A stretch of DNA of 64,000 nt from Fibrobacter sp. UWH4 (GCF_900142475.1 NZ_FRAY01000005.1:344581-408580), one strand, 5' to 3'; shown: positions 1 to 7,949, counted from the first letter of the stretch. Numbers and translations: made by a program. Notes: a model not told the origin generated them from the sequence alone.

Positions 1-345
1 GATTATATGCAGGTCCGTATGATGAAGACCGTCCGTTATATGGAGCAGGGAACCCACATTGTATCGGTGATGGCGTCCGCGGCACCGCTTTTGGGCTTGC
101 TCGGCACGGTGACGGGCATGGTTTCGACATTCGAAGTGATAACACTGTACGGAAACCAAAACCCGGTGCTGATGGCCGACGGCATTTCTGAAGCGTTGAT
201 TTCAACGCAGAGTGGTTTGCTCGTGGCTTTTCCACTGACACTTCTGAAACAGCGCCTTGACGAACGAATCGAAATTTTACGGCAGAACATGGAACTGGGT
301 GCGACTGTAATAGAGAACTGTTTAGTAGAGAAGGTGAGCTGCTGA
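1..345 (+). CDS. exbB: ExbB/TolQ/MotA-family proton channel subunit, 3' part
   Basis: C-terminal 114 residues of a biopolymer-transport ExbB/TolQ protein; the reading frame is open at the window edge, so the start lies upstream. The segment APLLGLLGTVTGMVSTF is the conserved cytoplasm-to-membrane loop of the MotA/TolQ/ExbB family, and LISTQSGLLVAFPLTLL is the last membrane helix. ExbB forms the inner-membrane pentamer that, with ExbD, uses the proton gradient to energise TonB. The next genes encode ExbD, a TonB-like protein and a TPR protein, which supports a TonB energising operon. A dispersed repeat separates it from exbD. The family is clear; the substrate of the outer-membrane partner cannot be told. 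Confidence 0.9.
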   Translation, partial: DYMQVRMMKTVRYMEQGTHIVSVMASAAPLLGLLGTVTGMVSTFEVITLYGNQNPVLMADGISEALISTQSGLLVAFPLTLLKQRLDERIEILRQNMELGATVIENCLVEKVSC

Positions 346-350
346 CACAT

Positions 351-381
351 CATTGCGAGGCGCGAAGCGACGAAGCAATCC
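351..381 (+). repeat. Dispersed repeat, CATTGCGAG...GAAGCAATCC family
   Basis: This copy runs from CATTGCGAGG to GAAGCAATCC, with ATTGC and GCAAT as inverted ends around a GC-rich core. Related copies lie at 1001-1030, 36030-36059 and, inside yidC, at 44936-44961. It fills the exbB-exbD gap and ends 18 nt before the exbD start. Confidence 0.8.
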
Positions 382-399
382 AAGGACGAAGGATTTATT

Positions 400-804
400 A
401 TGGAATTCAATTTGCCGAGAAGAAAACAGAAGGATATGGGCATCGAGATGGGCCCGCTGATGGACATCGTGTTTATCTTGCTCATCTTCTTTGTGGTGAC
501 CTCTTCGTTTACCCGCGAAACGGGCGTGGATGTGACCAAGCCGCAGGCGCAAACCGCAAGTCAACTCGAAAAGGAGAACTTGCTGATAGCCATTACACGA
601 GAAGGGACTATTCACATGAACGAACGCCAGGTGGATTTAGCGAGCCTGCAGGATATTTTGAAACAGTCATTGGCGAAAACTCCCGATCGCGAAGCCGTTG
701 TAATCGCGGACAAGGAAGCGGAAACGGGTGTGCTGGTGCAGGTGATCGATATGTGTAACTTGGCTGGAGTGAAAAAGGTTTCTATCGCGGCCCAGGCGGA
801 GTAG
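400..804 (+). CDS. exbD: ExbD/TolR-family biopolymer transport protein
   Basis: A 134-residue ExbD/TolR protein of usual family length. A short basic cytoplasmic N-terminus (LPRRKQKDMGIEMGPLMDIV) leads into one membrane helix (IVFILLIFFVVTSSF), followed by a periplasmic domain. The Asp in PLMDIVF matches the proton-carrying Asp of ExbD/TolR. The periplasmic part contains the expected VVIADKEAETGVLVQVIDMCNLAGVKKV pattern in pieces (for example VLVQVIDMCNLAGVKKV). It acts with the upstream ExbB and the TonB-like protein downstream. The ATG at 400 follows a GAAGGA ribosome site beside the dispersed repeat. Confidence 0.92.
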   Translation: MEFNLPRRKQKDMGIEMGPLMDIVFILLIFFVVTSSFTRETGVDVTKPQAQTASQLEKENLLIAITREGTIHMNERQVDLASLQDILKQSLAKTPDREAVVIADKEAETGVLVQVIDMCNLAGVKKVSIAAQAE

Positions 805-807
805 GAG

Positions 808-858
808 CTATGAGCAATGAGGTGTGAGGTCGGCACTTCGTGCCTTTGAGGTATGAGG
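808..858 (+). repeat. Dispersed repeat, CTATGAG...GGTATGAGG family
   Basis: Starts CTATGAGCAATGAGGTGTGAG and ends GGTATGAGG around a small hairpin ggcac-ttc-gtgcc. A second copy at 1701-1745 has the same flanks but a different self-complementary tip, gggcc-tagc-ggccc, so the hairpin is kept while its sequence changes. The rest of the exbD-tonB gap (860-1000) holds further low-complexity repeats such as GTGGTTAGT units and TCATCCTGG-type sequence, and no gene. Confidence 0.65.
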
Positions 859-1000
859 TAGATAGTGGTTAGTAAACTGTGGTTAGTGGTTAGGAACGTG
901 CCACGAGGCGGTCATCCTGGAAGGAGTGCAACGACTGACGGGATCCAGAGAAGATTGTTCAAGTAGGATGTGATTAGTGATGAGGGTCAAGAAGAATCGT

Positions 1001-1030
1001 CATTGCGAGGAATGAAACGATGAAGCAATC
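1001..1030 (+). repeat. Dispersed repeat, CATTGCGAG...GAAGCAATC family
   Basis: A second copy of the 351-381 repeat, with some substitutions in the core (GAGGAATGAAACGATGAAGC). It ends about 20 nt before the start codon of the TonB-like gene, the same arrangement as in front of exbD. Confidence 0.75.
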
Positions 1031-1049
1031 TATGTTAGAAAGATGATTT

Positions 1050-1697
1050 ATGTTTAGATATTTGAAAAAAATAGTGAAGCGTTTTAGCATTTTGCTTGCG
1101 GCGATTCTCGCGAGTATGCTTCTCGTGTTCTCCGTGACGATGGCGAACTTGTTTTTGAGCGGTAAGGTGTTTCACGAAAAGAAGTACGCGAAGACAGAAG
1201 TGAGTGTCAAGAAGGTGGACGAGGTCGAGAAGAAGGTAGAAAAGAAAAAGCCGACTCGCAAGCCGAACCGTATGAAGTCCAATTCGCGTTCGCCCAAGGC
1301 TGGGCCTCGTTTTGCGATGAATCTCGGTGCTGCCTCGGGAACGGCAGGTGCCGCTATCAGTGATGAATTGGTTGCCGATTTTCGTGGCGGTGCGCTTTCA
1401 ACAGAAAAGGGCGATGTCGACAAAAAACCGGAAAGCCGCAGTATGGCGAATTTCCAGGTGCCTCCCAAAATCAGGGATAACGAAATTGATGCGACGCTCC
1501 GACTCAGTTTTTGCGTGGACGCGGGTGGTCATGTGTATGACATCAAGGTGTTGGAAGAATCCCCGGCGGGTTCTGGCCTTGCCGCTGCTGGCCGCGAAGC
1601 CCTTTCTCGCATGACATTTACTCCGGCTGAAAAGGCGGGAAAAGCGGTGCCCTTCTGTGGCATGGAACAACCATTTGAAGTGAAGTTTAGGGACTAA
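1050..1697 (+). CDS. TonB-like energy-transducing protein
   Basis: 215 residues with TonB architecture. A basic N-terminus and one membrane anchor (FSILLAAILASMLLVFSVTM) are followed by a Lys/Val/Glu-rich stretch (VDEVEKKVEKKKPTRKP) like the TonB periplasm-spanning linker. The C-terminal 70 residues (RLSFCVDAGGHVYDIKVLEE, then ALSRMTFTPAEKAGKAVPF) match the TonB/AgmX C-terminal pattern of a predicted beta-alpha-beta fold. Two Cys in the C-domain (FCVDAG and PFCGME) could form a disulfide. Location directly after exbB-exbD supports the role. The outer-membrane receptor it serves is not in the window. It could equally be an AgmX/PglI-type relative rather than a classical TonB. Confidence 0.8.
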   Translation: MFRYLKKIVKRFSILLAAILASMLLVFSVTMANLFLSGKVFHEKKYAKTEVSVKKVDEVEKKVEKKKPTRKPNRMKSNSRSPKAGPRFAMNLGAASGTAGAAISDELVADFRGGALSTEKGDVDKKPESRSMANFQVPPKIRDNEIDATLRLSFCVDAGGHVYDIKVLEESPAGSGLAAAGREALSRMTFTPAEKAGKAVPFCGMEQPFEVKFRD

Positions 1698-1700
1698 TGG

Positions 1701-1745
1701 CTATGAGGTGTGAGCTCGGGCCTAGCGGCCCTTTGGGCTATGAGG
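1701..1745 (+). repeat. Dispersed repeat, CTATGAG...GGCTATGAGG family
   Basis: Second copy of the 808-858 repeat. Its last bases GAGG (1742-1745) lie 8 nt before the ATG of the TPR gene, so the repeat end supplies the only visible ribosome-binding site. Confidence 0.65.
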
Positions 1746-1753
1746 ATTGATGA

Positions 1754-2833
1754 ATGTGTAATTATGGTAAGACAAAAAAATCTTGGTTAAGAGTTTTTTC
1801 GCTCATAGCTCATAGCTCATGGCTCGTAGCTATTTTCCTCGCTGTTTCTTGTTTCGCGGCGCAGTCTTCTTATGACCTGATGGAACGCGCGAACGCACTT
1901 TACCGCGATGGAAAATTCAAGCAGGCCATTATGCTTTACCGCAAGGCGGAATCTCGTGGCGCCGACCCCGTCGCGACCAGTTTCAACATCGCCAACAGTT
2001 ATTACCAGCAGAATGACTTGCCGAATGCCGCCGCCACTTATCGCAAGGCAATCGATTTTTCGAACGGTTCGTTCGCTCCCGCTCTTTTTAACATGGCGAG
2101 TGTCTATTTTCGGCTCAAGCAGTATCCCGAATGCGTGGCGGCGTATCACCGTGCGTTGAAACTGGAACCGGAAAATGTTTCCGGTTGGCTTTACTTAGGC
2201 GAAGCCTACAGTAAAACCGGCGACGCGGTCGGCGCCCTGCGTGCCATTGAAAAAGCCTACCAGCTTGACAAAGAAGACATCAGCATCGTGTACCAGCTTT
2301 CCGAAGCGAATATCTCGCTCAACGATTTTGAACGCGCCGTTGCCGTAATTCGCGAAGGCTATGCCGCTCACCCCGAAGAAATTGACTTCTTGGTTTACCT
2401 GGGTGACGTTTACCGTCTGAACAAACAGTATGAAGAAAGCGCTGGCGCTTACCGCGAAGCATTGGGCGTTCGCCCTGATGACCCTGCAACCATGTATAAG
2501 CTCGCCGATGTTCTCGCCGAAGACAACAAGCCTTTCGTGGCGATGGACGTGCTCAACAATCTCACGCAAATCAAGCCCGACTTTAGCGACGCCGCCATCT
2601 TCCTCGGGAACCTCGCATACGACGCCAAGTTCCTCGACCGTGCCGAATCCGCCTACGAACTTGCCGCCAAACAGGGGAACGCCGAAGCCGTATTCGGCTT
2701 CAAGAATATGGCCTACGATGCCCACGCTCAAAAGCGCGATGACGAGGCTCTCCGCCTGCTGCGTATTGCCCAAAACTATTTCCCGGATGACGTTACCTTG
2801 CAGGCCGACATTCTCGAGTTCGAAAAGGAATAA
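1754..2833 (+). CDS. Secreted or periplasmic TPR-repeat protein
   Basis: 359 residues: an N-terminal signal sequence ending near AVSCFAAQSS, then about seven to eight tetratricopeptide repeats covering nearly all of the mature part (for example ANALYRDGKFKQAIMLYRKA, NIANSYYQQNDLPNAAATYR, YLGEAYSKTGDAVGALRAIE). TPR arrays mediate protein contacts; in exbBD-tonB operons such proteins probably assist the envelope complex, but that is inference. The hydrophobic core of the signal peptide, SLIAHSSWLVA, is encoded by the dispersed repeat gctcatagctcatagctc (1801-1831). The Cys of AVSC could be a lipid-attachment site, but the lipobox is not canonical. Confidence 0.85.
   Translation: MCNYGKTKKSWLRVFSLIAHSSWLVAIFLAVSCFAAQSSYDLMERANALYRDGKFKQAIMLYRKAESRGADPVATSFNIANSYYQQNDLPNAAATYRKAIDFSNGSFAPALFNMASVYFRLKQYPECVAAYHRALKLEPENVSGWLYLGEAYSKTGDAVGALRAIEKAYQLDKEDISIVYQLSEANISLNDFERAVAVIREGYAAHPEEIDFLVYLGDVYRLNKQYEESAGAYREALGVRPDDPATMYKLADVLAEDNKPFVAMDVLNNLTQIKPDFSDAAIFLGNLAYDAKFLDRAESAYELAAKQGNAEAVFGFKNMAYDAHAQKRDDEALRLLRIAQNYFPDDVTLQADILEFEKE
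1801..1831 (+). repeat. GCTCATAGCT tandem repeat inside a signal-peptide coding region
   Basis: Three tandem units, gctcatagct / catagctcat / ggctcgtagct, related in reverse complement to the CTATGAGC repeats at 808 and 1701. In the TPR gene frame they encode LIAHSSWLVA, the hydrophobic core of the signal peptide. Confidence 0.6.
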
Positions 2834-2885
2834 ATAATTGAAGACCGGAAATTCTTTTTTATATTCTCTCTAAACAGGAGCCCTT

Positions 2886-3797
2886 ATGAAAAAGCGTTTT
2901 CTCCCTCTCTTTGCCTTGATGGCGTCATTTGTCGCTTTCGGCTGCAGCGACACCAAAAACCAAGTTGCCGAAAAAAATGCTGAACAGGCAAAGCCTGCTG
3001 CGGAATCGGCAGAAAAAGCGGCCCCCGCAGAAACCGCCAATGTCGTTCATGTGGCTAAAACGATCAAGCTCGCAAATGGCGCAAGCGTGACCTGGATTCA
3101 GGACAATCAGGGCGAAAAGCTGAACCCCCGCAGCCTCTTTAGCGATGCAAGCGATTCCCTGTTTGCAAGTTTGAACTTGCCCGACGGCATTCCCGCCTCG
3201 GTGAGCGTATTCCTGCTGCAGGTCGCTGGCAAGAACATTCTGTTTGATGCCGGCCTTGGCGCGTTCGGCGGCCAAATGTTGAACCGCCTTGAAGCCCTCG
3301 GCGTAACACCCGAAAACGTCAACTTCATTTACTTGACGCACTTTCATGCTGATCATATTGCAGGCATGATTGCAAAAGACTCTACTGGCAAGGACGTAAA
3401 ACTCTTTAAGAATGCTGCTGTCTACGCGGGCAAAATGGAATACGATGCCTGGATGAACGACATCGCGAAAAATGATTTGCAGAAGGTGATTATGGGCATC
3501 TATAAAGATAGCCTGCATTTGTTCGCTTTTGGCGACACGTTGCCGCAGGGGGTGATTGCACTTGACGCCGTGGGGCACACGCCCGGCCATACTGCGTTCC
3601 AGTATAGTAACCTGCTCGTGATTGGCGACCTGATGCATGGTTATGCGTTGCAGAAGGACCACCCCGAAATCAATTCCAACTATGACATGGATAAGGAAAA
3701 ATCCATCAAGAGTCGCAAGCGCCTAATGCAATACGCCCGCGACAATAAACTTACCATGGCCGGCATGCACCTGCCGCCGCCGGGATTTGCGGAATAG
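2886..3797 (+). CDS. Metallo-beta-lactamase-fold hydrolase, lipoprotein
   Basis: 303 residues. The signal peptide MKKRFLPLFALMASFVAFGC ends in a lipobox, so export and lipid anchoring are expected, followed by an Ala/Glu/Lys-rich tether (about residues 25-50). The MBL metal-binding motif THFHADHIAGM is intact, and later ligands are visible in AVGHTPGHTAFQY and VIGDLMHGYA. The FDAGLGAFGG strand is typical of the family. The fold is a di-metal hydrolase, but substrate cannot be read from sequence; quorum-lactonase-like and arylsulfatase-like members share this layout. The ATG at 2886 follows an AGGAG site. Next gene starts 24 nt downstream on the same strand. Confidence 0.88.
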   Translation: MKKRFLPLFALMASFVAFGCSDTKNQVAEKNAEQAKPAAESAEKAAPAETANVVHVAKTIKLANGASVTWIQDNQGEKLNPRSLFSDASDSLFASLNLPDGIPASVSVFLLQVAGKNILFDAGLGAFGGQMLNRLEALGVTPENVNFIYLTHFHADHIAGMIAKDSTGKDVKLFKNAAVYAGKMEYDAWMNDIAKNDLQKVIMGIYKDSLHLFAFGDTLPQGVIALDAVGHTPGHTAFQYSNLLVIGDLMHGYALQKDHPEINSNYDMDKEKSIKSRKRLMQYARDNKLTMAGMHLPPPGFAE

Positions 3798-3821
3798 TTC
3801 TGTGCGGACAAGGATTTGCCT

Positions 3822-4988
3822 ATGCAATGGAATGCTGAAACAAAAAAACAAATTGAATCTCGCCTGAACGACAAGGAAAATTCGCTTGCGCCTTACGCTT
3901 GCAAGTCTGCACAGGCGGTTCGTTTTCATGAGGCTCCCAAAGATATACGCCCGGATTTCTTTCACGATTCGGACAAGATTATCCATTCCTATTGCTACAG
4001 CCGCTACATCGACAAGACCCAAGTTTTTTACCTGGTCGAAAATGACCACATCACGCATCGCGTGCTCCATGTGCAGCTGGTGGCGAAAATCGCAAGGACC
4101 ATCGGGCGTTTCTTGAACTTGAACGAAGATTTGATCGAAGCAATCTCGCTAGGACACGATGTCGGCCACACGCCTTTTGGACACGACGGCGAACGCATTA
4201 TTTCTGCGTTTTTGCAGGAACAGGGCGCTGGCATTTTTGAACATAACGTTCAAAGTTTCCGTTTGTTCCACGACCTCGAAGCCTACGGAAAAGGCCTGAA
4301 CCTTACCGCACAAGTGCTTGACGGAATTATCTGCCACAACGGCGAAATCCTGCAGAACAGCTACGGCTGCGACCGCAGCAAGACTCCGGAAAAGTTGCTG
4401 ACGGAATACCGCGAAAGCCTCAACGGGAATTTCAAGTCGAAAGATATGGTCCCGATGACGCTCGAAGGCTGCGTCATGCGCATCTCGGACGTAATCGCAT
4501 ACATTGGCCGAGACATCGAAGATGCCATCATCTTGAAACTGGTGGAACGCGAAAGCCTGCCCCGCGAAGTCACGGAAGTGCTTGGCAACAAGAACGGCGA
4601 AATTGTCGACACGCTTATCAAGGACCTCGTGAACAACAGCATCGACAAGGAAACGCTCAGTTTCTCGCAGGAAGTTTTTGATGCGCTGAATCGCCTGAAA
4701 GATTGGAACTACAGGAACATTTACCTGAACCCGAAAAAGTCTACGCAAGACACAAAAATCAAGACGATGTTCCGCACCGTTTTGGAAGAATGTCTCGATG
4801 AACTCGGTTCTGACAAAAAAGTCACCGGAATCAATCACTGGTTCAATTCCATGAGTGCTGAATATAAAGAGGCAACATCCAAGTTGCGCGTCGTTGCCGA
4901 CTATGTTGCAGGTATGACCGATGATTACTTGATGAACGCCTACAAGGAAATCGTAGTTCCCAAGTCGTTCGGGATTAACTTTAAGTAA
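3822..4988 (+). CDS. dGTPase-like HD-domain triphosphohydrolase
   Basis: 388 residues from the ATG at 3822, preferred over a TTG 6 nt upstream because AAGGA (3810-3814) sits 7 nt before the ATG. The HD-domain motifs of the deoxyguanosine triphosphate triphosphohydrolase family are clear: HRVLHVQLVAKIARTIGR, then LGHDVGHTPFGHDGE, the metal-binding HD pair plus the HTPFGH segment diagnostic of dGTPases. Later segments ISDVIAYIGRDIEDA provide the remaining Asp ligand. The family cleaves dNTPs to nucleoside and tripolyphosphate, controlling nucleotide pools and sometimes restricting phage. Length fits the shorter dGTPase subgroup. Substrate preference is not visible. Confidence 0.85.
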   Translation: MQWNAETKKQIESRLNDKENSLAPYACKSAQAVRFHEAPKDIRPDFFHDSDKIIHSYCYSRYIDKTQVFYLVENDHITHRVLHVQLVAKIARTIGRFLNLNEDLIEAISLGHDVGHTPFGHDGERIISAFLQEQGAGIFEHNVQSFRLFHDLEAYGKGLNLTAQVLDGIICHNGEILQNSYGCDRSKTPEKLLTEYRESLNGNFKSKDMVPMTLEGCVMRISDVIAYIGRDIEDAIILKLVERESLPREVTEVLGNKNGEIVDTLIKDLVNNSIDKETLSFSQEVFDALNRLKDWNYRNIYLNPKKSTQDTKIKTMFRTVLEECLDELGSDKKVTGINHWFNSMSAEYKEATSKLRVVADYVAGMTDDYLMNAYKEIVVPKSFGINFK

Positions 4989-4999
4989 AAGTTTTGCTT

Positions 5000-5032
5000 G
5001 CGACATTATTTGTCGCATACATCTCCTATATT
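5000..5032 (+). promoter_or_regulatory. Inverted-repeat promoter element GCGACA-N5-TGTCGC with TATATT
   Basis: A perfect 6-bp inverted repeat GCGACA-ttatt-TGTCGC (5000-5016), followed after exactly 10 nt by TATATT (5027-5032). The same right arm and spacing recur at 7197, 7872, 11040 and 22407, each before an accessory gene. Here it stands before an AAA+ gene remnant. It may be an operator that overlaps the promoter. Confidence 0.6.
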
Positions 5033-5089
5033 TTTATCGAACTTTTTGACAATTTGGATTAAAAAGGCGATATATAATGGCGGCTCCAT

Positions 5090-5430
5090 GTGAAAAGTTA
5101 TGTGGGCGACACCGAAAAGAACATCCGCAAAATGTTCAAGGAGGCCGAAGAGTCAAAGGCTATCTTGTTCCTTGACGAAGCCGATAGCTTGATTCGTGAC
5201 CGCAATGGCGCAAATCACAGCTGGGAAGTGACTCAGGTGAACGAGATGCTCACGCAAATGGAAAACTTCAAGGGGATCTTTATCGCCGCTACGAATTTTG
5301 ACGGCACGCTTGATATGGCCTCCCGCCGTTGCTTTGCGCTCAAGGTGAAGTTCGGCTATCCATCTTGAACGCCCTCAAGTCCGAAATGGCCTACAAGGAT
5401 GGTCGCGAAGGAAGGACCATGGGGCTGTAG
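5090..5430 (+). pseudogene. Remnant of an AAA+ ATPase, C-terminal part
   Basis: An open frame of 92 residues starts at KSYVGDTEKNIRKMFKEAEE and contains Walker B (ILFLDEADSLI), sensor 1 (FIAATNFDGTLD) and the Arg-finger region (ASRRCFAL), but no Walker A, because the N-terminal part is missing. After KFGY the frame stops. In another frame the sequence continues as ILNALKSEMAYKDGREG to a TAG at 5428-5430, which looks like the original C-terminus. So a 5' truncation plus an internal deletion are both visible. It resembles the spastin/ATAD-type AAA ATPases common in Fibrobacter. It is preceded by the inverted-repeat promoter element. Unlikely to be functional. Confidence 0.75.
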
Positions 5431-5566
5431 GGGAGGCGAATGCCCTTTTTAGCATAAAATAGCCGTTGTAAATCATTCAATATTTTTTTAGGATATGACG
5501 CTTAATTTGCTCTGTTTGCTTTTTCTCAGTATAAATTTAAGGTGAAACAAGAAAAAAGGATCGAAA

Positions 5567-7062
5567 ATGAAGCGTATTCTTGCTAAAACCGCCCTCATCG
5601 CCCTCGCAGGAACCCTTTCGCGACCGCAGCGACACTCCCCACCGCCAAGGAAGTCCAGGCCAACATGGGTTTGGGTTTCAACATCGGCAACTCGATGGAA
5701 GTGCCTAATGATCCGACCGGCTGGGGCAACCCCTACCCGACGCAGGACCTGATGGATTCCATCAAGGCAGTCGGCTTCAATACGGTCCGAATTCCCTGCG
5801 CCTGGGACAGCCACACTAGTGGAGGCAAAGTTACCGAAACTTGGCTTGACTCCGTAAAAACGGTGGTCGACTACGCCATGCGCGCAGGCCTCTATACGAT
5901 TTTGAACATCCACCACGAAGGTGAAGGTGGCTGGTTCCAGAGCAACATTGGCACGAGTGTCGATAACACCATCGACAACAAGATGAAGACTTACTGGACG
6001 CAGATTGCAAATAAGTTCAAGGACTACAACGAACGTTTGATTTTTGCTGGCGCCAACGAACCCGGTCCGAATGTGAATACGTGGACCTCGCAGCATGTGT
6101 CTACGCTTATGCACTACTACCAGACTTTTATCGATGCCGTTCGCGCTACGGGAGGCAACAACGAGACCCGCACCCTGGTTATTCAGGGCCTTAACACTGA
6201 TATCGACAAGTCTGTTGCAAATGCTCCGGTGACCACCTTCCCGACGGACAAGGTCGAAGGTCGCCTGATGTTCGAAGTGCACTACTACGATCCGTACCAG
6301 TACACACTCATGACTGGGGAACAGGATTGGGGTGCAAAGGAACCCATTCAGCCGCAGTACTATTACGGCGACTACACCAAGGCGAGCGAACCTAAACGCA
6401 ACGCGGGCTACAACGCCTGGGCGGGTTCCGTTGATTCTAAGATCGGAAGCATCATCCATCCGCAGGAACAGTTCGCCAAGATGAAGACGAACTATGTTGA
6501 CAAGGGTTACCCGGTCATCGTGGGCGAATTTGGCGCAAATGTCCGCTCTCCGGAATTGAGTGGCTCCGACCTGAATCTCCACAAACAGGGCCGCGTGCAG
6601 TGGCATAAGGATGTCGTTTCGGCAGCCAAGCAGTATGGGCTCACGCCAATCCTCTGGGATATGGGTAACGAAAGCGATACTGGCTATGACAATATGGCTT
6701 ACATCCGTCGTCAAAGTGCGCCGGTGGGCAAGGTCCTCGAAACGGATGTCATCAACGCCATGCGTAGCGTCTATGGGCTTGGCGACTACGTAAATACGGG
6801 TGTCACCCATGTGGAAGACTTCATTTCGGGAGAAAGTTCGACCGCGCTTAAGAGCTTTGCTAAAACGAGTGTCAAGTTCACCCGTAACGGAAACACCCTT
6901 TACGGTATAGGAAACATTTCGCTTTATGACCTGAAGGGCAACCTGGTCCGCACCGCCGGCAACAACGCCTCCGAAGCGACCACCATGCAACTGCAGGGAA
7001 TCCATCAGGGAGTCTACATTGCAAAGTGCCAGGGCCAAACGATGCGTATCCAGGTGAAGTAA
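5567..7062 (+). CDS. GH5 endoglucanase with T9SS-like C-terminus; frameshift in the signal peptide
   Basis: A glycoside hydrolase family 5 cellulase. The main frame (5665-7062) has GLGFNIGNSMEVPN at the start of the barrel, the acid/base Glu in AGANEPGPN (codon 6058-6060) and the nucleophile Glu in VIVGEFGANV (codon 6526-6528); HHEGEGGWF and DMGNESD complete the site. The last 70 residues (SLYDLKGNLVR to MRIQVK) resemble a T9SS type A sorting domain, implying secretion to the surface. The natural start is ATG 5567, encoding MKRILAKTALIALAGTLS, but one G is missing between 5620 and 5621; restoring it joins LS to ATAATLPTAKEV. So either a sequencing error or a recent inactivation. Confidence 0.88.
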
Positions 7063-7119
7063 AAAATAGCTGCTTTGACCGCTGCTGCATAATCACGGCA
7101 GGGTCGCAACATACGGTTT

Positions 7120-7160
7120 GGCTTGACAGAACCATATAAGGCACTGTCAAGCCTTTTTTT
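7120..7160 (+). terminator. Rho-independent terminator after the GH5 gene
   Basis: Perfect 9-bp stem ggcttgaca / tgtcaagcc (7120-7128 with 7145-7153), 16-nt loop, then seven T (7154-7160), about 60 nt after the cellulase stop. Confidence 0.85.
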
Positions 7161-7196
7161 CAAAAAAATGCTAAAACCGCTCTGTATGTCAATAAT

Positions 7197-7218
7197 TGTC
7201 GCGTGGAGAATGTATATT
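7197..7218 (+). promoter_or_regulatory. Promoter element, TGTCGC-N10-TATATT
   Basis: TGTCGC (7197-7202), 10 nt, TATATT (7213-7218), 34 nt before the ATG of the next gene. The left arm of the inverted repeat is poorly kept here (ATGTCA in place of GCGACA), but right arm and spacing match the other four copies. Confidence 0.55.
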
Positions 7219-7252
7219 AATGGGCGAAATCAAATAACGCAAAGGAGCTTTT

Positions 7253-7807
7253 ATGGAAATTGACAAGAACTGGCCCGTAAGCTGGATGGAAGACGTGGGT
7301 GTCACATGTACTGAATGTGGCGAGTCTTGCGACATGGATGGACATTTTACTGAAGTTGCCGGCGATGAGCGCTTGAATTTCTATAAGGTCAGATCAACGA
7401 CTCTTCGCGGGAAAGAGAGTCCGCATTGCGGAAACGAGATGGAACTGGATGTACGGTTCTGGAAACGCGAGTTTATGGGCGTTCGCCCTGATGGCAGGGA
7501 AGTATGCCGCGTCTTTACTCTGTGGGAACGCGATGAATGCCCTGGCTGTTCGCCGGATTCCCTTTTTGGATATTACGAGACGGACTGCCCCGAAATGCAT
7601 TCCGCGGACCTCACTCTCGATGATTCCAGTGCGCAGGAACTCGTTGACCTTCTCTACAAAACGACCCATGACGAGGCTCTGCTTGCTGTTGGTGAGTCGT
7701 TGGAGAAAGGGAACTCCGTGGAATCCGTAATCCCCGAACTCAAGCGGATCATCGATGCTCACGATGACGTGCTGAAGGATAAATACCTGGGCGATTTTTT
7801 GCCGTAA
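7253..7807 (+). CDS. Cys-rich protein of unknown function
   Basis: 184 residues, not recognised. The N-terminus has two CxxC-like pairs, CTECGESC and later CPGC, with HCG between (SPHCGNEM), suggesting one or two zinc-binding sites. The rest is acidic and soluble, with a helical C-terminus (ALLAVGESLEKGNSVESVIP). No signal peptide or membrane segment. AAGGAG lies 6-7 nt before the ATG. It is the first gene after the cellulase terminator and has its own TGTCGC/TATATT promoter element, so it is an independent unit. The next gene downstream also carries a zinc-ribbon-like pair and the same promoter element, hinting at common control. Function unknown. Confidence 0.7.
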   Translation: MEIDKNWPVSWMEDVGVTCTECGESCDMDGHFTEVAGDERLNFYKVRSTTLRGKESPHCGNEMELDVRFWKREFMGVRPDGREVCRVFTLWERDECPGCSPDSLFGYYETDCPEMHSADLTLDDSSAQELVDLLYKTTHDEALLAVGESLEKGNSVESVIPELKRIIDAHDDVLKDKYLGDFLP

Positions 7808-7860
7808 ATGGCCATATAAAAGCCAAAATTCCCTAAAAATTACCTGAAAACGACAAAATC

Positions 7861-7893
7861 GAGACAGTATTTGTCGCATGGGGTTTGTATATT
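7861..7893 (+). promoter_or_regulatory. Inverted-repeat promoter element GAGACA-N5-TGTCGC with TATATT
   Basis: GAGACA-gtatt-TGTCGC (7861-7877; five of six positions pair), 10 nt, TATATT (7888-7893). It is about 115 nt before the next start codon. Confidence 0.6.
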
Positions 7894-7920
7894 ACGTTTT
7901 AGATTTATGCGTATATTTGC

Positions 7921-7949
7921 ATTTATGCATAAATAAGCGATAATATAAT
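7921..7949 (+). promoter_or_regulatory. 14-bp palindrome ATTTATGCATAAAT and TATAAT box
   Basis: ATTTATGCATAAAT (7921-7934) is a perfect palindrome; a related half-site, atttatgcgtat, lies just upstream (7904-7915). TATAAT at 7944-7949 follows. Likely a second regulatory site for the gene starting at 8007. Confidence 0.45.

Noticed and set aside
5046..5078. TTGACA and TATAAT before the AAA+ remnant as a sigma-70 promoter
   Set aside because: The spacer is 21 nt, too long for a standard promoter; the TATATT of the inverted-repeat element is a better candidate.
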